In this document: positions 1 to 6,713 of the stretch, piece after piece
Position numbering within the stretch: the first letter of the stretch is position 1
Layout: every line of letters begins with the position of its first letter
Assembly: GCA_013138855.1 (NCBI GenBank)
Contig: WTBX01000146.1
Coordinates: 1 to 8,939 of the forward strand
Reading direction: 5' to 3'
Length of the DNA: 8,939 nucleotides
Origin: Methylococcaceae bacterium
GTDB lineage: Bacteria > Pseudomonadota > Gammaproteobacteria > Methylococcales > Methylomonadaceae
Translations under genes and position numbers: made by a program
Notes under the pieces: generated by a model
The model's database searches: none
What the model was told of the DNA's origin: nothing
The model's input: only the letters and a program-made list of their open reading frames with translations

Positions 1-899
1 GAACAGATGCGTCGAGTAAAAAAACAACAGTTCCAGAAGGCTTATGGAACAAATGCCCTAGTTGTAATGCAATTTTATACAATGCGGAATTAGAGAAAAA
101 TTTTAATGTCTGTCCAAAATGCGATCACCATATGCGTATTTCGGCAAGAACACGTTTAGAAATGTTTTTGGATGAAGAAGGGCGTGATGAAATCGGTAAA
201 GGTTTAAAGCCGACTGATCCTTTAAAATTTAAAGACAGTAAAAAATATAAAGATAGAATTTCTATCGCCCAAAAGAAAAGTAAAGAAAATGATGCTTTAG
301 TGGTGATGGAAGGACAGTTAAACGGTCATCCGATTGTTGCAGCCGCCTTTGATTTTAGCTTTATGGGTGGTTCTATGGGGTCTGTGGTTGGCGAGCGTTT
401 TGTGCGTGGTGTTAACCGTAGTCTTGAAATTGGGGCACCGTTTATCGTCTTCACTGCCTCAGGTGGTGCGCGTATGCAGGAATCCTTATTCTCGTTATTT
501 CAAATGAGCAAAACCAGTGCGGTGTTGACTAGATTATCTGATGCGGGCTTGCCTTATATTTCTTTTATGACTGACCCAACTATGGGTGGGGTTTCTGCAA
601 GTTTAGCAATGTTGGGTGATATTAATGCCGCAGAACCTAAAGCACTTATCGGTTTTGCAGGCCCTAGAGTTATTGAGCAAACGGTGAGAGAAAAATTACC
701 CGAAGGTTTTCAGCGTAGCGAGTTCTTACAAGAACATGGCGCGATTGATATGATTATCGACCGTCGTGAAATGCGCGATAAAATCAGCAGTATTCTTTCT
801 ATTTTAATGATGAATCGTTTAAGTTTAGAGACTGCCACGAAAAATGTGGAAGTAGAAGACGCTAGTCCAGAAATAGTGCAGGAGCAAGACGAAGCTTAG
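1..899 (+). CDS. accD: Acetyl-CoA carboxylase, carboxyltransferase beta subunit (5'-partial)
   Basis: AccD pairs with AccA to move the carboxyl group from carboxybiotin on AccB to acetyl-CoA, giving malonyl-CoA, the first committed step of fatty acid synthesis, in the cytoplasm. The start lies before the window: the frame is open from the first complete codon at 3, giving 298 visible residues, and comparison with the 304-residue E. coli protein suggests only about ten residues are missing. An ATG at 132 is internal, because the upstream codons encode the family's zinc ribbon (visible residues C18, C21, C37, C40, with C-x2-C-x15-C-x2-C spacing). The carboxyltransferase (crotonase-like) fold follows, with ASGGARMQE at about 152-160, MGGVSAS at about 194-200 and the conserved AEPKALIGFAGPRVIEQT segment. 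The tail after about residue 270 is short and acidic. folC begins 12 bases after the stop, so the two are probably co-transcribed. Identity is very secure. Confidence 0.97.
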   Translation, partial: TDASSKKTTVPEGLWNKCPSCNAILYNAELEKNFNVCPKCDHHMRISARTRLEMFLDEEGRDEIGKGLKPTDPLKFKDSKKYKDRISIAQKKSKENDALVVMEGQLNGHPIVAAAFDFSFMGGSMGSVVGERFVRGVNRSLEIGAPFIVFTASGGARMQESLFSLFQMSKTSAVLTRLSDAGLPYISFMTDPTMGGVSASLAMLGDINAAEPKALIGFAGPRVIEQTVREKLPEGFQRSEFLQEHGAIDMIIDRREMRDKISSILSILMMNRLSLETATKNVEVEDASPEIVQEQDEA

Positions 900-911
900 T
901 CGTCGTAGAGA

Positions 912-2183
912 ATGGCGCGTTTTGATTCATTAGAAGCTTGGCTAACTTGGCAAGAACGGTTTCATCCTCGATTAATTGATCTAGGGTTAGAAAGAGCTGC
1001 GCAAGTTTTTAAACGGCTGCATCCTGATTATTCTAAACCCTTAACTATCACTGTCGGTGGTACAAATGGCAAAGGTTCTAGCATTGCTTTTTTAGAAGCC
1101 ATTTATAGAGCGCAAGGTTATAAGGTCGGGACGTTTACCTCGCCGCATATTTTACGCTATAACGAGCGTATTAAAATTGATGGTGTTCCTGTTGAAGATA
1201 CGCTCATTTGTGAAGCCTTTGAGCGTATAGATAATGTAAGAGAAGATGTTTCTCTTAGTTATTTTGAATTTGGGACGTTGGCGGCTGTCGATATTTTTTC
1301 TCGCGCTGATTTAGATATACAGTTATTAGAGGTAGGTTTAGGTGGGCGACTAGATTCAGTCAATATTATATCCGCTGACCTTGCGATTATTACCAGTATT
1401 TGTATAGATCATGTGGATTGGTTAGGCGGTACACGCGAAGCGATTGGACAAGAAAAAGCAGGTATTTTTAGAGCAAATAAGCCTGCCGTTATTGGTGATA
1501 AAAATCCACCTGACTCTTTAATCTATGCGGCGCAAGAAAAACAAACCCCCTTATCCTGTATTAATAAAGAATTTGATTATCATAAATCAACAGATACTTG
1601 GGAGTGGACAAGTTCTACTCAGCACTATACAGACTTGCCGATTCCCGCCTTAAAAGGCCAGCATCAATTTAATAATGCTTCGTCGGTGTTAATGGCGGTT
1701 ACTAAAATGCAGCCTTATTTAGCGGTTGATAGAAAAGCCATTGATAGTGGTTTGCAAACGGTGAAATTAACGGGACGCTTTCAACTGATTGAAGGTGATA
1801 TTCCTGTCTTATTAGATGTAGGGCATAATCCGCAAGCGGTTAAAATGCTCGCAGAATACTTGAAAAACAATTTTGCAGATAAAACCATACATGCTGTATT
1901 TGCCATCATGAAAGATAAAGATGTGAGTAGTATTATTGATATTATGCGGGATGTGGTTGAAGATTGGTTTATTAGCCCCATAAATACACCAAGAGCAACA
2001 TCAGAAACAGTCTTACAAAGCTTATTTGCACAAAAAAATCTTAATAATACGATGTTTGGGTTTCAAAATCTTAGTGAAGCGGTTGCTGCTGCAAAAAAAA
2101 ATGCAAAAAAAGATGAACTAATTTTAATTTTTGGCTCTTTCTTTTTAGTGTCAGAATATTTGACAGAATTTAAAAATGTTTGA
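912..2183 (+). CDS. folC: Bifunctional folylpolyglutamate synthase / dihydrofolate synthase
   Basis: FolC is a cytoplasmic, ATP-dependent Mur-ligase-type enzyme. It joins glutamate to dihydropteroate (making dihydrofolate) and adds further glutamates to reduced folates. The 423 residues match the usual family length. Visible motifs, in order: the P-loop GGTNGKGS at 49-56; FTSPHILRYNERI at 75-87; LLEVGLGGRLD at 138-148 with the metal-ligand glutamate E140; IDHVDWLG at 165-172 with H167; EKAGIF at 181-186, whose K182 is in the place of the carbamylated lysine; HQFNNASS at 251-258 leading out of the ATP domain; and DVGHNPQA at 302-309 in the C-terminal domain. The ATG lies 12 bases after the accD stop. 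Only a purine run (TAGAGA) directly abutting the ATG resembles a ribosome site, so translation may be coupled to accD. The SPOR gene follows at once. The bifunctional assignment rests on gammaproteobacterial relatives and was not tested here. Confidence 0.95.
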   Translation: MARFDSLEAWLTWQERFHPRLIDLGLERAAQVFKRLHPDYSKPLTITVGGTNGKGSSIAFLEAIYRAQGYKVGTFTSPHILRYNERIKIDGVPVEDTLICEAFERIDNVREDVSLSYFEFGTLAAVDIFSRADLDIQLLEVGLGGRLDSVNIISADLAIITSICIDHVDWLGGTREAIGQEKAGIFRANKPAVIGDKNPPDSLIYAAQEKQTPLSCINKEFDYHKSTDTWEWTSSTQHYTDLPIPALKGQHQFNNASSVLMAVTKMQPYLAVDRKAIDSGLQTVKLTGRFQLIEGDIPVLLDVGHNPQAVKMLAEYLKNNFADKTIHAVFAIMKDKDVSSIIDIMRDVVEDWFISPINTPRATSETVLQSLFAQKNLNNTMFGFQNLSEAVAAAKKNAKKDELILIFGSFFLVSEYLTEFKNV

Positions 2184-2186
2184 GGT
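2182..2186 (+). promoter_or_regulatory. Ribosome binding site of dedD overlapping the folC stop
   Basis: GAGGT is built into the folC stop region (TGA at 2181-2183) and sits six bases before the ATG at 2193. It is the clearest Shine-Dalgarno sequence in the plus-strand gene block. It fixes the start of the SPOR gene and implies that folC and this gene share a transcript. Confidence 0.7.
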
Positions 2187-2192
2187 AATTGC

Positions 2193-2885
2193 ATGAAAAT
2201 AGAGGAAGGATTAAGAAATAGAGTCGTAGGCGCTGTTATTGTCACGGTTTTGGCAATGATTTTTTTACCGATGCTGCTTAACGATCCTAAAGAAGAAGGG
2301 GAGCAACAAATTAGTAGTGAGCTAGATATTCCCCAAAAACCATTAGATTCTCCTTCACTAACCGCAACTATTTTGCCAGATAATGCAGAAGATGTGCTTG
2401 AACCACCTGCTATAGCGGATACTTCACTTAACAGTCAAGATTCTACAACAATTACCGAAGAAGAAAAGCTGCTTGAGCCGCCAACGGTTAATCATGCCGA
2501 AGAAGCGGTAATAGTAAAAAAAGAACCTATAAATTCTCATCAACTTACAACACCTAAACCTCCAGTCGTCACTGTAGCACCGACTACGATTACAAAACCT
2601 AAAAAACTAGAGCCTCCTCGTTTAGATGCACCACCTAAAAGCACTCATCAAGCAGGGCGTTGGTTTGTTCAGGTAGCCAGTTTTAGTGAGCAAAAAAATG
2701 CAAACTCACTTAGAGATAAGTTGAGACGACAAGGTTTTTCAGCCGCAGTTGAGTCAGTCTGGAGTAAAAAAGGGCGTATCTATAAATTACGCGTAGGACC
2801 TGAATTAGATAGACAACGTGCAGAAATGACTAGAAATAAGCTTAATAGCTTAAATAATGTCAAAAGTATTGTCGTGTCAAATTAA
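2193..2885 (+). CDS. dedD: Membrane-anchored SPOR-domain protein, DedD-like
   Basis: This is a predicted single-pass inner-membrane protein with a periplasmic SPOR domain. SPOR domains bind denuded septal peptidoglycan, and DedD of E. coli is a non-essential division-septum protein; this function is inferred by family and position. The 230 residues comprise a short charged cytoplasmic start, one hydrophobic helix at about 11-29 (VVGAVIVTVLAMIFLPMLL), a long Pro/Thr/Glu-rich linker at about 31-150, and a SPOR domain at about 155-228 that begins RWFVQVASF and contains the YKLRVGP strand (197-203). The linker holds three LEPP tetrapeptides (69-72, 94-97, 139-142), perhaps marking internal duplication or simply low complexity. 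The gene lies between folC and cvpA, as dedD does in other gammaproteobacteria. A hairpin with a T-run lies 79 bases after the stop. The linker is poorly conserved in the family, so the symbol rests on architecture and synteny. Confidence 0.85.
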   Translation: MKIEEGLRNRVVGAVIVTVLAMIFLPMLLNDPKEEGEQQISSELDIPQKPLDSPSLTATILPDNAEDVLEPPAIADTSLNSQDSTTITEEEKLLEPPTVNHAEEAVIVKKEPINSHQLTTPKPPVVTVAPTTITKPKKLEPPRLDAPPKSTHQAGRWFVQVASFSEQKNANSLRDKLRRQGFSAAVESVWSKKGRIYKLRVGPELDRQRAEMTRNKLNSLNNVKSIVVSN

Positions 2886-2963
2886 TAGCTTGTCTCATAA
2901 TTTTAAAAAATGAATAGTAACTTCTGGTTAATAGTCGCTAACTATTTCTACTTTTATAAAGTC

Positions 2964-3006
2964 CACGAAACTTACAAAAAGCGTTGTTTGTGAGTTTCGT
3001 GTTTTT
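2964..3006 (+). terminator. Rho-independent terminator between dedD and cvpA
   Basis: The arms at 2964-2978 (CACGAAACTTACAAA) and 2987-3001 (TTTGTGAGTTTCGTG) form a 15-bp stem with one G-U wobble and an eight-base loop. Five T residues follow at 3002-3006. This is the classic form of an intrinsic terminator for transcripts arriving from dedD. It lies 40 bases before the cvpA ATG, so it could instead act as a leader hairpin or attenuator if transcription starts just upstream: a TATAAA lies at 2955-2960 but has no convincing -35 partner. Confidence 0.75.
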
Positions 3007-3045
3007 CATGAGCAATAATAAACCTGTCAATAATGGGACGTTACA

Positions 3046-3525
3046 ATGAATGAAGTAGATATTGCCATTGCTGTCGTCATTGTTATTTCTTTATTAATAG
3101 GCTTGTTGCGTGGTTTTTTTAAAGAAATTGTGTCACTTATTGCATGGGTGGTGGCTATATGGGTAGGTCTGACCTTTAGTCGTGGTTTTTCGGTATTATT
3201 GGAAACCGTGATAGACATTCCTATTGTTAGAATTGCCGCAGCTTTTGTTATTTTGGTGATTATCACTTTAATCATTAGTAGCGTTATTAATTATTTTGTA
3301 GAATTACTGCTCGAAAAAACAGGTTTAACAGGTGTTGATCGTTTTTTGGGCGTGTTACTAGGCATTGTTCGCGGTGTCATCATCGTTGCATTATTAGTGA
3401 TGCTAGCAGGAATGACACCCATGCCCGAACAAGCCTTATGGCAACAATCCAATTTAATTCCCCTTTTTCGAGGCCTCGCACTATGGCTGCGAGAACAAAT
3501 TCCGCCAGAAGTCATGGCAACATAA
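3046..3525 (+). CDS. cvpA: CvpA family inner-membrane protein
   Basis: CvpA is a small inner-membrane protein named for its requirement in colicin V production in E. coli. Its molecular activity is not settled, though it has been linked to envelope stress and bile tolerance. The 159 residues match the family length. Four hydrophobic segments are visible at about 5-21, 28-46, 60-85 and 104-123. The hallmark GLLRGFFKEI lies at 19-28, and TGVDRFLGVLLGIVRG at 95-110 is the second conserved block. The C-terminal tail is short and ends in a Pro-rich stretch. The start codon is preceded by GGGA at 3035-3038 with seven bases of spacing, a modest ribosome site. A strong hairpin and T-run separate the gene from dedD, and purF follows 73 bases downstream, so cvpA and purF probably form a transcription unit that can run apart from folC-dedD. 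Confidence 0.93.
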   Translation: MNEVDIAIAVVIVISLLIGLLRGFFKEIVSLIAWVVAIWVGLTFSRGFSVLLETVIDIPIVRIAAAFVILVIITLIISSVINYFVELLLEKTGLTGVDRFLGVLLGIVRGVIIVALLVMLAGMTPMPEQALWQQSNLIPLFRGLALWLREQIPPEVMAT

Positions 3526-3598
3526 CTATCTAATCATTTAGCCGCTATTAAGCACTAAATTTAAGATTATTTCATCAGTTCAATTTCAGGATAAAAAC

Positions 3599-5107
3599 AT
3601 GTGTGGTATTGCGGGTATTGTTTCGCATCAAAATGTGAACCAAGAGCTTTATGATGCTTTAACGGTATTACAGCATCGTGGTCAAGATGCAGCAGGTATT
3701 GTGACCTGTGAAGAGGGACGTTTACATTTACGTAAAGAAAATGGTCTCGCTAGAGATGTTTTTACCAATGCGCAAATGATGAAATTGCGTGGCACAATGG
3801 GAATTGCTCATGTGCGTTATCCAACCGCAGGCTGTACGAGTTCGGCAGAAGCACAACCTTTTTATGTCAACTCACCGTTTGGTTTAACACTCGCGCATAA
3901 TGGTAATTTGACCAATACAGAAGAATTGAAAAAAGCGTTATTTGTAGAAGATCAGCGTCATATTAATACCGATTCTGATTCGGAAATTCTGCTTAATGTG
4001 TTTGCACATGAATTACAAAGTTTAGGGAAATTAAGTCTAACACCTGATGATGTTTTTAAAACGGTAGAAGCCGTGCATAAGCGTTGTAAAGGAGCTTATG
4101 CAGTTGTAGTGATGATTGCAGGGTTTGGTATCTTAGGTTTTAGAGACCCTCATGGTATTCGTCCCATTGTATTTGGTGAACGTAAAACCGAAGCAGGCTC
4201 TGATTTTATGATTGCTTCAGAAAATGTCGCCCTAGATGTATTGGATTTTAATCTCATCAGAGATATAGAACCTGGTGAAGCCGTCGTCATAGAATCTTCT
4301 GGAAAGTTACATACCAAGCAATGTTCAGACATTGCCGATCATTGTCCTTGTATTTTTGAATACGTTTATTTTGCCAGACCTGATTCGATTATTGATGACA
4401 TTTCGGTTTATAAAGCCCGTTTACGGATGGGAGAAAATCTAGCCGAAAAAATGCTTAAAGAATGGCCAGAACATGATATTGATGTTGTTATTCCCATTCC
4501 CGATACCAGTAGAACCGCAGCCTTGCAAATGGCGTATCATTTAGGGGTGAAGTTTCGTGAAGGTTTTATAAAAAATCGTTATATAGGACGAACCTTCATC
4601 ATGCCTGGTCAAACCATGCGTAAAAAATCGGTACGCCAAAAATTAAATGCCATTAATTTAGAATTTGAAGGTAAAAACGTTTTATTAGTCGATGACTCAA
4701 TTGTTCGAGGCACAACCTCAGGGCAAATCATTCAAATGGCACGAGATGCAGGCGCGAAAAAAGTTTATTTTGCTTCCGCAGCTCCTCCCGTACGCTACCC
4801 TAATGTCTATGGAATAGATATGCCCGCTGCGCATGAACTCATTGCCCATAACCGTAATGAAGAGGAAATTGGCGAAGTCATTGGGGCAGATAGAATGATT
4901 TATCAAGATTTAGATGGCTTAATTGATGCGGTACAACGCGGTAACCCTAATATTAAGCATTTTGATACCTCGTGTTTTAGTCATGAATATATTACAGGTG
5001 ATATAGATGATGCTTATTTAGAGCGCATCGAAGCTTTGCGTAATGACAGCGCACAATCAGCCCGTAATAGTGATAAATCTATGATTGATATACAAAACTC
5101 AAATTAA
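3599..5107 (+). CDS. purF: Amidophosphoribosyltransferase (glutamine PRPP amidotransferase)
   Basis: PurF catalyses the committed step of purine synthesis in the cytoplasm, replacing the pyrophosphate of PRPP with ammonia released from glutamine to give 5-phosphoribosylamine. The 502 residues match the roughly 505 of E. coli. The N-terminal nucleophile is Cys2 directly after the initiator Met, so there is no propeptide, which fixes the start and places it in the E. coli-type group. Glutaminase motifs seen are LQHRGQDAAG (24-33), HVRYPTAG (71-78, with R74), AHNGNLTN (99-106) and NTDSDSE (123-129). The phosphoribosyltransferase half holds RPDSIIDDISVYKAR (260-274), VIPIPDTSR (297-305) and the PRPP loop VLLVDDSIVRGTTS (361-374). 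The ribosome site AGGA lies at 3588-3591, seven bases before the ATG. No purine-repressor operator could be recognised in the 73-base upstream gap. The C-terminal 25 residues are polar and variable. Confidence 0.97.
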   Translation: MCGIAGIVSHQNVNQELYDALTVLQHRGQDAAGIVTCEEGRLHLRKENGLARDVFTNAQMMKLRGTMGIAHVRYPTAGCTSSAEAQPFYVNSPFGLTLAHNGNLTNTEELKKALFVEDQRHINTDSDSEILLNVFAHELQSLGKLSLTPDDVFKTVEAVHKRCKGAYAVVVMIAGFGILGFRDPHGIRPIVFGERKTEAGSDFMIASENVALDVLDFNLIRDIEPGEAVVIESSGKLHTKQCSDIADHCPCIFEYVYFARPDSIIDDISVYKARLRMGENLAEKMLKEWPEHDIDVVIPIPDTSRTAALQMAYHLGVKFREGFIKNRYIGRTFIMPGQTMRKKSVRQKLNAINLEFEGKNVLLVDDSIVRGTTSGQIIQMARDAGAKKVYFASAAPPVRYPNVYGIDMPAAHELIAHNRNEEEIGEVIGADRMIYQDLDGLIDAVQRGNPNIKHFDTSCFSHEYITGDIDDAYLERIEALRNDSAQSARNSDKSMIDIQNSN

Positions 5108-5122
5108 TTGAAGGGATTTTAC

Positions 5123-5224
5123 GGCTACCAATTTAAGACGAGGCAAAAACATAGGAACTAGACCTTCGAGGTTTTAAAAACCTCGAAGGTCTGAATATAA
5201 CGGTCCCATTTTAAAATGGTAGCC
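5123..5224. repeat. Nested inverted-repeat element between purF and metZ
   Basis: Outer arms at 5123-5136 (GGCTACCAATTTAA) and 5211-5224 (TTAAAATGGTAGCC) are inverted copies matching at 13 of 14 positions. They enclose the 33-nt palindrome at 5160-5192, with spacers of 23 and 18 bases. The resulting ~102-nt unit could fold as a long imperfect hairpin or a three-way shape. No open reading frame lies inside, and no clear target-site duplication flanks it. It resembles a small non-autonomous or REP-like intergenic element, an inference from structure only. Confidence 0.6.
5160..5192. repeat. 33-nt near-perfect palindrome (REP-like)
   Basis: Two 16-base arms, AGACCTTCGAGGTTTT and its exact reverse complement, flank a single A. 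A real hairpin would have about 14-15 bp of stem and a small A/T loop. Each arm also contains its own small inverted repeat, ACCT-tcg-AGGT. No T-run follows on either strand (GAATATAA to the right; TAGTTCC when read leftward on the minus strand), so it is not a textbook intrinsic terminator for purF. The arm resembles that of the inverted repeat at 8346-8400, suggesting a dispersed palindrome family. Confidence 0.75.
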
Positions 5225-5277
5225 AGCTTTACTATCGCATGAGGCAGCTAAAATACAATTTATAAGTTTTGAGTTCT

Positions 5278-5283
5278 TATAAT
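5278..5283 (+). promoter_or_regulatory. Possible -10 box for metZ
   Basis: A perfect TATAAT lies 33 bases before the metZ ATG, in an A/T-rich stretch after the palindromic element. No good -35 hexamer sits 16-18 bases upstream (ACAATT is the nearest), so this is a weak proposal that fits metZ having its own promoter downstream of the purF-metZ repeat. Confidence 0.3.
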
Positions 5284-5316
5284 TAAAACAAAAGATTCAA
5301 GTTACAAACTAAATAA

Positions 5317-6501
5317 ATGAAAAATAATATTGACTGGAATGATTACGAACTAGAAACGCAGGCGGTAAGGGCAGGGCAGCAACGTGGTTTTGAAAATGAG
5401 CATAGTATGCCTATTTTTGCGACTTCAAGCTATGTCTTTGAAAGCGCGGAAGAAGCAAATCTACGTTTTACAGGTAAAAAAGCAGGCAATATTTATTCGC
5501 GTTTCACCAACCCTACCGTGAATGCTTTTGAAGAACGCTTAGCCTTTATGGAAAAAGGTGAGCGTTGTGTAGCTTTTGCATCTGGCATGGCTGCCATCAT
5601 GTCGTTAGGGATGAGCTTGTTAAAAGCAGGTGATCATATCATTTCTTCGCGCAGCATCTTCGGCAGCACGATAGTGATGTTCGATAATTATTTCGGTAAA
5701 TTTGGGGTTACTACAGATTATGTCGCTTTAAGTGATTTAGCCGCATGGGAAGCAGCCATAAAACCTGACACTAAATTTTTATTTGTAGAAAGTCCCTCTA
5801 ATCCTCTGATGGAATTGGGGGATATAAAAGCTCTAGCAGAGCTTGCCCATAAACATGATTGTTTATTAGTTGTCGATAATGTGTTCTGTACGCCTGTGTT
5901 ACAAAAGCCTCTCGAACTCGGTGCAGATATAGTCGTACATTCAGCCACTAAATATATAGATGGGCATGGACGCTGTATTGGTGGGGCGGTTATTGCCAGT
6001 GATGAATTAATTGAAACGGCTTTCTATCCTTATTTACGCACTTGTGGGGCAACGATGAGTGCCTTTAATGCGTGGGTATTTTTATCAGGATTGGAAACCT
6101 TAGCGATTCGTATGCAAGCACATTCTGAGAGTGCTTTGAAACTTGCACAATGGTTGGAAGCGCAAGATGCCGTAAGTAAAGTTCATTATCCGGGGCTTGA
6201 GTCTCACGCACAGCATGAACTTGCAAAACGTCAACAAAGTCATTTTGGTGGTGTGGTAAGTTTTGAATTAAAAGGCGGTAAAGATGCTGCATGGAAGTTA
6301 ATAGACGCTACCCAAATGCTGTCAATTACGGCTAATTTAGGCGATGTTAAATCAACAATCACTCATCCAGCAACAACGACTCATGGACGTTTAACACCCG
6401 AAGTGCGAGCAACCGCAGGTATTAAAGATGGGTTGGTACGTGTGTCAGTTGGTTTAGAGAATATCGAAGATATAAAACGAGACTTATCACACGGCTTGTA
6501 A
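5317..6501 (+). CDS. metZ: O-succinylhomoserine sulfhydrylase (PLP-dependent)
   Basis: MetZ makes homocysteine directly from O-succinylhomoserine and sulfide, bypassing the MetB/MetC transsulfuration route to methionine, in the cytoplasm. The 394 residues are full length for the Cys/Met-metabolism PLP enzyme family. Visible motifs: the conserved start LETQAVRAG (12-20); YSRFTNPTVNAFEERLA (60-76), which supplies the Tyr and Arg that contact the cofactor of the neighbouring subunit; ASGMAAI (88-94); ESPSNPLME (158-166); VVDNVF (185-190) with cofactor Asp187; HSATKYIDGHGR (208-219) with Schiff-base Lys212; and SLG-type C-terminal residues NLGDVKSTITHPATTTH, as in the wider family. No Shine-Dalgarno sequence is seen before the ATG, but the family N-terminus supports this start. 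Placement after purF matches Pseudomonas metZ, which favours MetZ over MetB or an O-acetylhomoserine enzyme. Substrate choice cannot be read from sequence alone. Confidence 0.9.
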   Translation: MKNNIDWNDYELETQAVRAGQQRGFENEHSMPIFATSSYVFESAEEANLRFTGKKAGNIYSRFTNPTVNAFEERLAFMEKGERCVAFASGMAAIMSLGMSLLKAGDHIISSRSIFGSTIVMFDNYFGKFGVTTDYVALSDLAAWEAAIKPDTKFLFVESPSNPLMELGDIKALAELAHKHDCLLVVDNVFCTPVLQKPLELGADIVVHSATKYIDGHGRCIGGAVIASDELIETAFYPYLRTCGATMSAFNAWVFLSGLETLAIRMQAHSESALKLAQWLEAQDAVSKVHYPGLESHAQHELAKRQQSHFGGVVSFELKGGKDAAWKLIDATQMLSITANLGDVKSTITHPATTTHGRLTPEVRATAGIKDGLVRVSVGLENIEDIKRDLSHGL

Positions 6502-6541
6502 TTTAAGACAGTTTAATATTTGCTATGTGTCGAATCCACGG

Positions 6542-6672
6542 CGGAGGCGCGACTTCTAGTCGCGCACGAAGTTTTATGTATGAATTTCAAATCGAGCTTA
6601 TTTTAATTTGTCTAATGTATAGATTTTGGCGATGTTTTTAGGTCTCGTGCGCGACTAAAAGTCGCGACTCCG
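6542..6672. repeat. Inverted pair of GC-rich REP-like hairpins between metZ and msrQ
   Basis: The 28-nt segment at 6542-6569 and the one at 6645-6672 are inverted copies with two mismatches, separated by 75 A/T-rich bases. Each copy folds on its own. The left hairpin at 6547-6565 has GCGCGACT/AGTCGCGC arms around TCT; the right one at 6650-6666 has CGCGACT/AGTCGCG arms around AAA. Paired hairpins in opposite orientation are the form of a BIME (paired REP). The composition contrasts sharply with the A/T-rich surroundings. The unit sits between convergent genes, where such elements often help end transcription or protect mRNA 3' ends; that role is an inference, since no close T-run follows either hairpin. 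Confidence 0.8.
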
Positions 6673-6713
6673 AATACTCTGAGTAGTTATATTTTATGCA
6701 CAAATAGTGCAGA

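Noticed and set aside
132..134. ATG at 132 as the start of accD
   Set aside because: The frame is open upstream and encodes the zinc-ribbon cysteines and the PEGLWNKCPSC segment expected of AccD, so this Met is internal.
3022..3029. ACCTGTCA upstream of cvpA as a fragment of the 8346-8400 repeat arm
   Set aside because: Only eight bases match, with no second arm nearby; this is within chance expectation.
3008..3049. 13-codon plus-strand frame whose TGA overlaps the cvpA ATG (a possible leader peptide)
   Set aside because: It starts directly after the terminator T-run with no ribosome site, and has no codon run hinting at attenuation. An ATGA overlap of this kind arises easily by chance.
1781..3515. 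Minus-strand open frames of 60-82 codons opposite folC, dedD and cvpA (1781-1981, 2063-2245, 3027-3275, 3291-3515)
   Set aside because: They lie antisense to well-supported genes, have no ribosome sites or recognisable domains, and their composition mirrors the coding strand.
5160..5192. Palindrome after purF as a standard intrinsic terminator
   Set aside because: No T-run follows the stem in either direction, and the stem is nested in a larger inverted repeat, so a repeat-element explanation fits better.
4150..6292. Minus-strand open frames opposite purF and metZ (4150-4332, 4718-4906, 5718-5948, 6065-6292)
   Set aside because: They are shadows of two strongly conserved enzymes and show no independent coding evidence.
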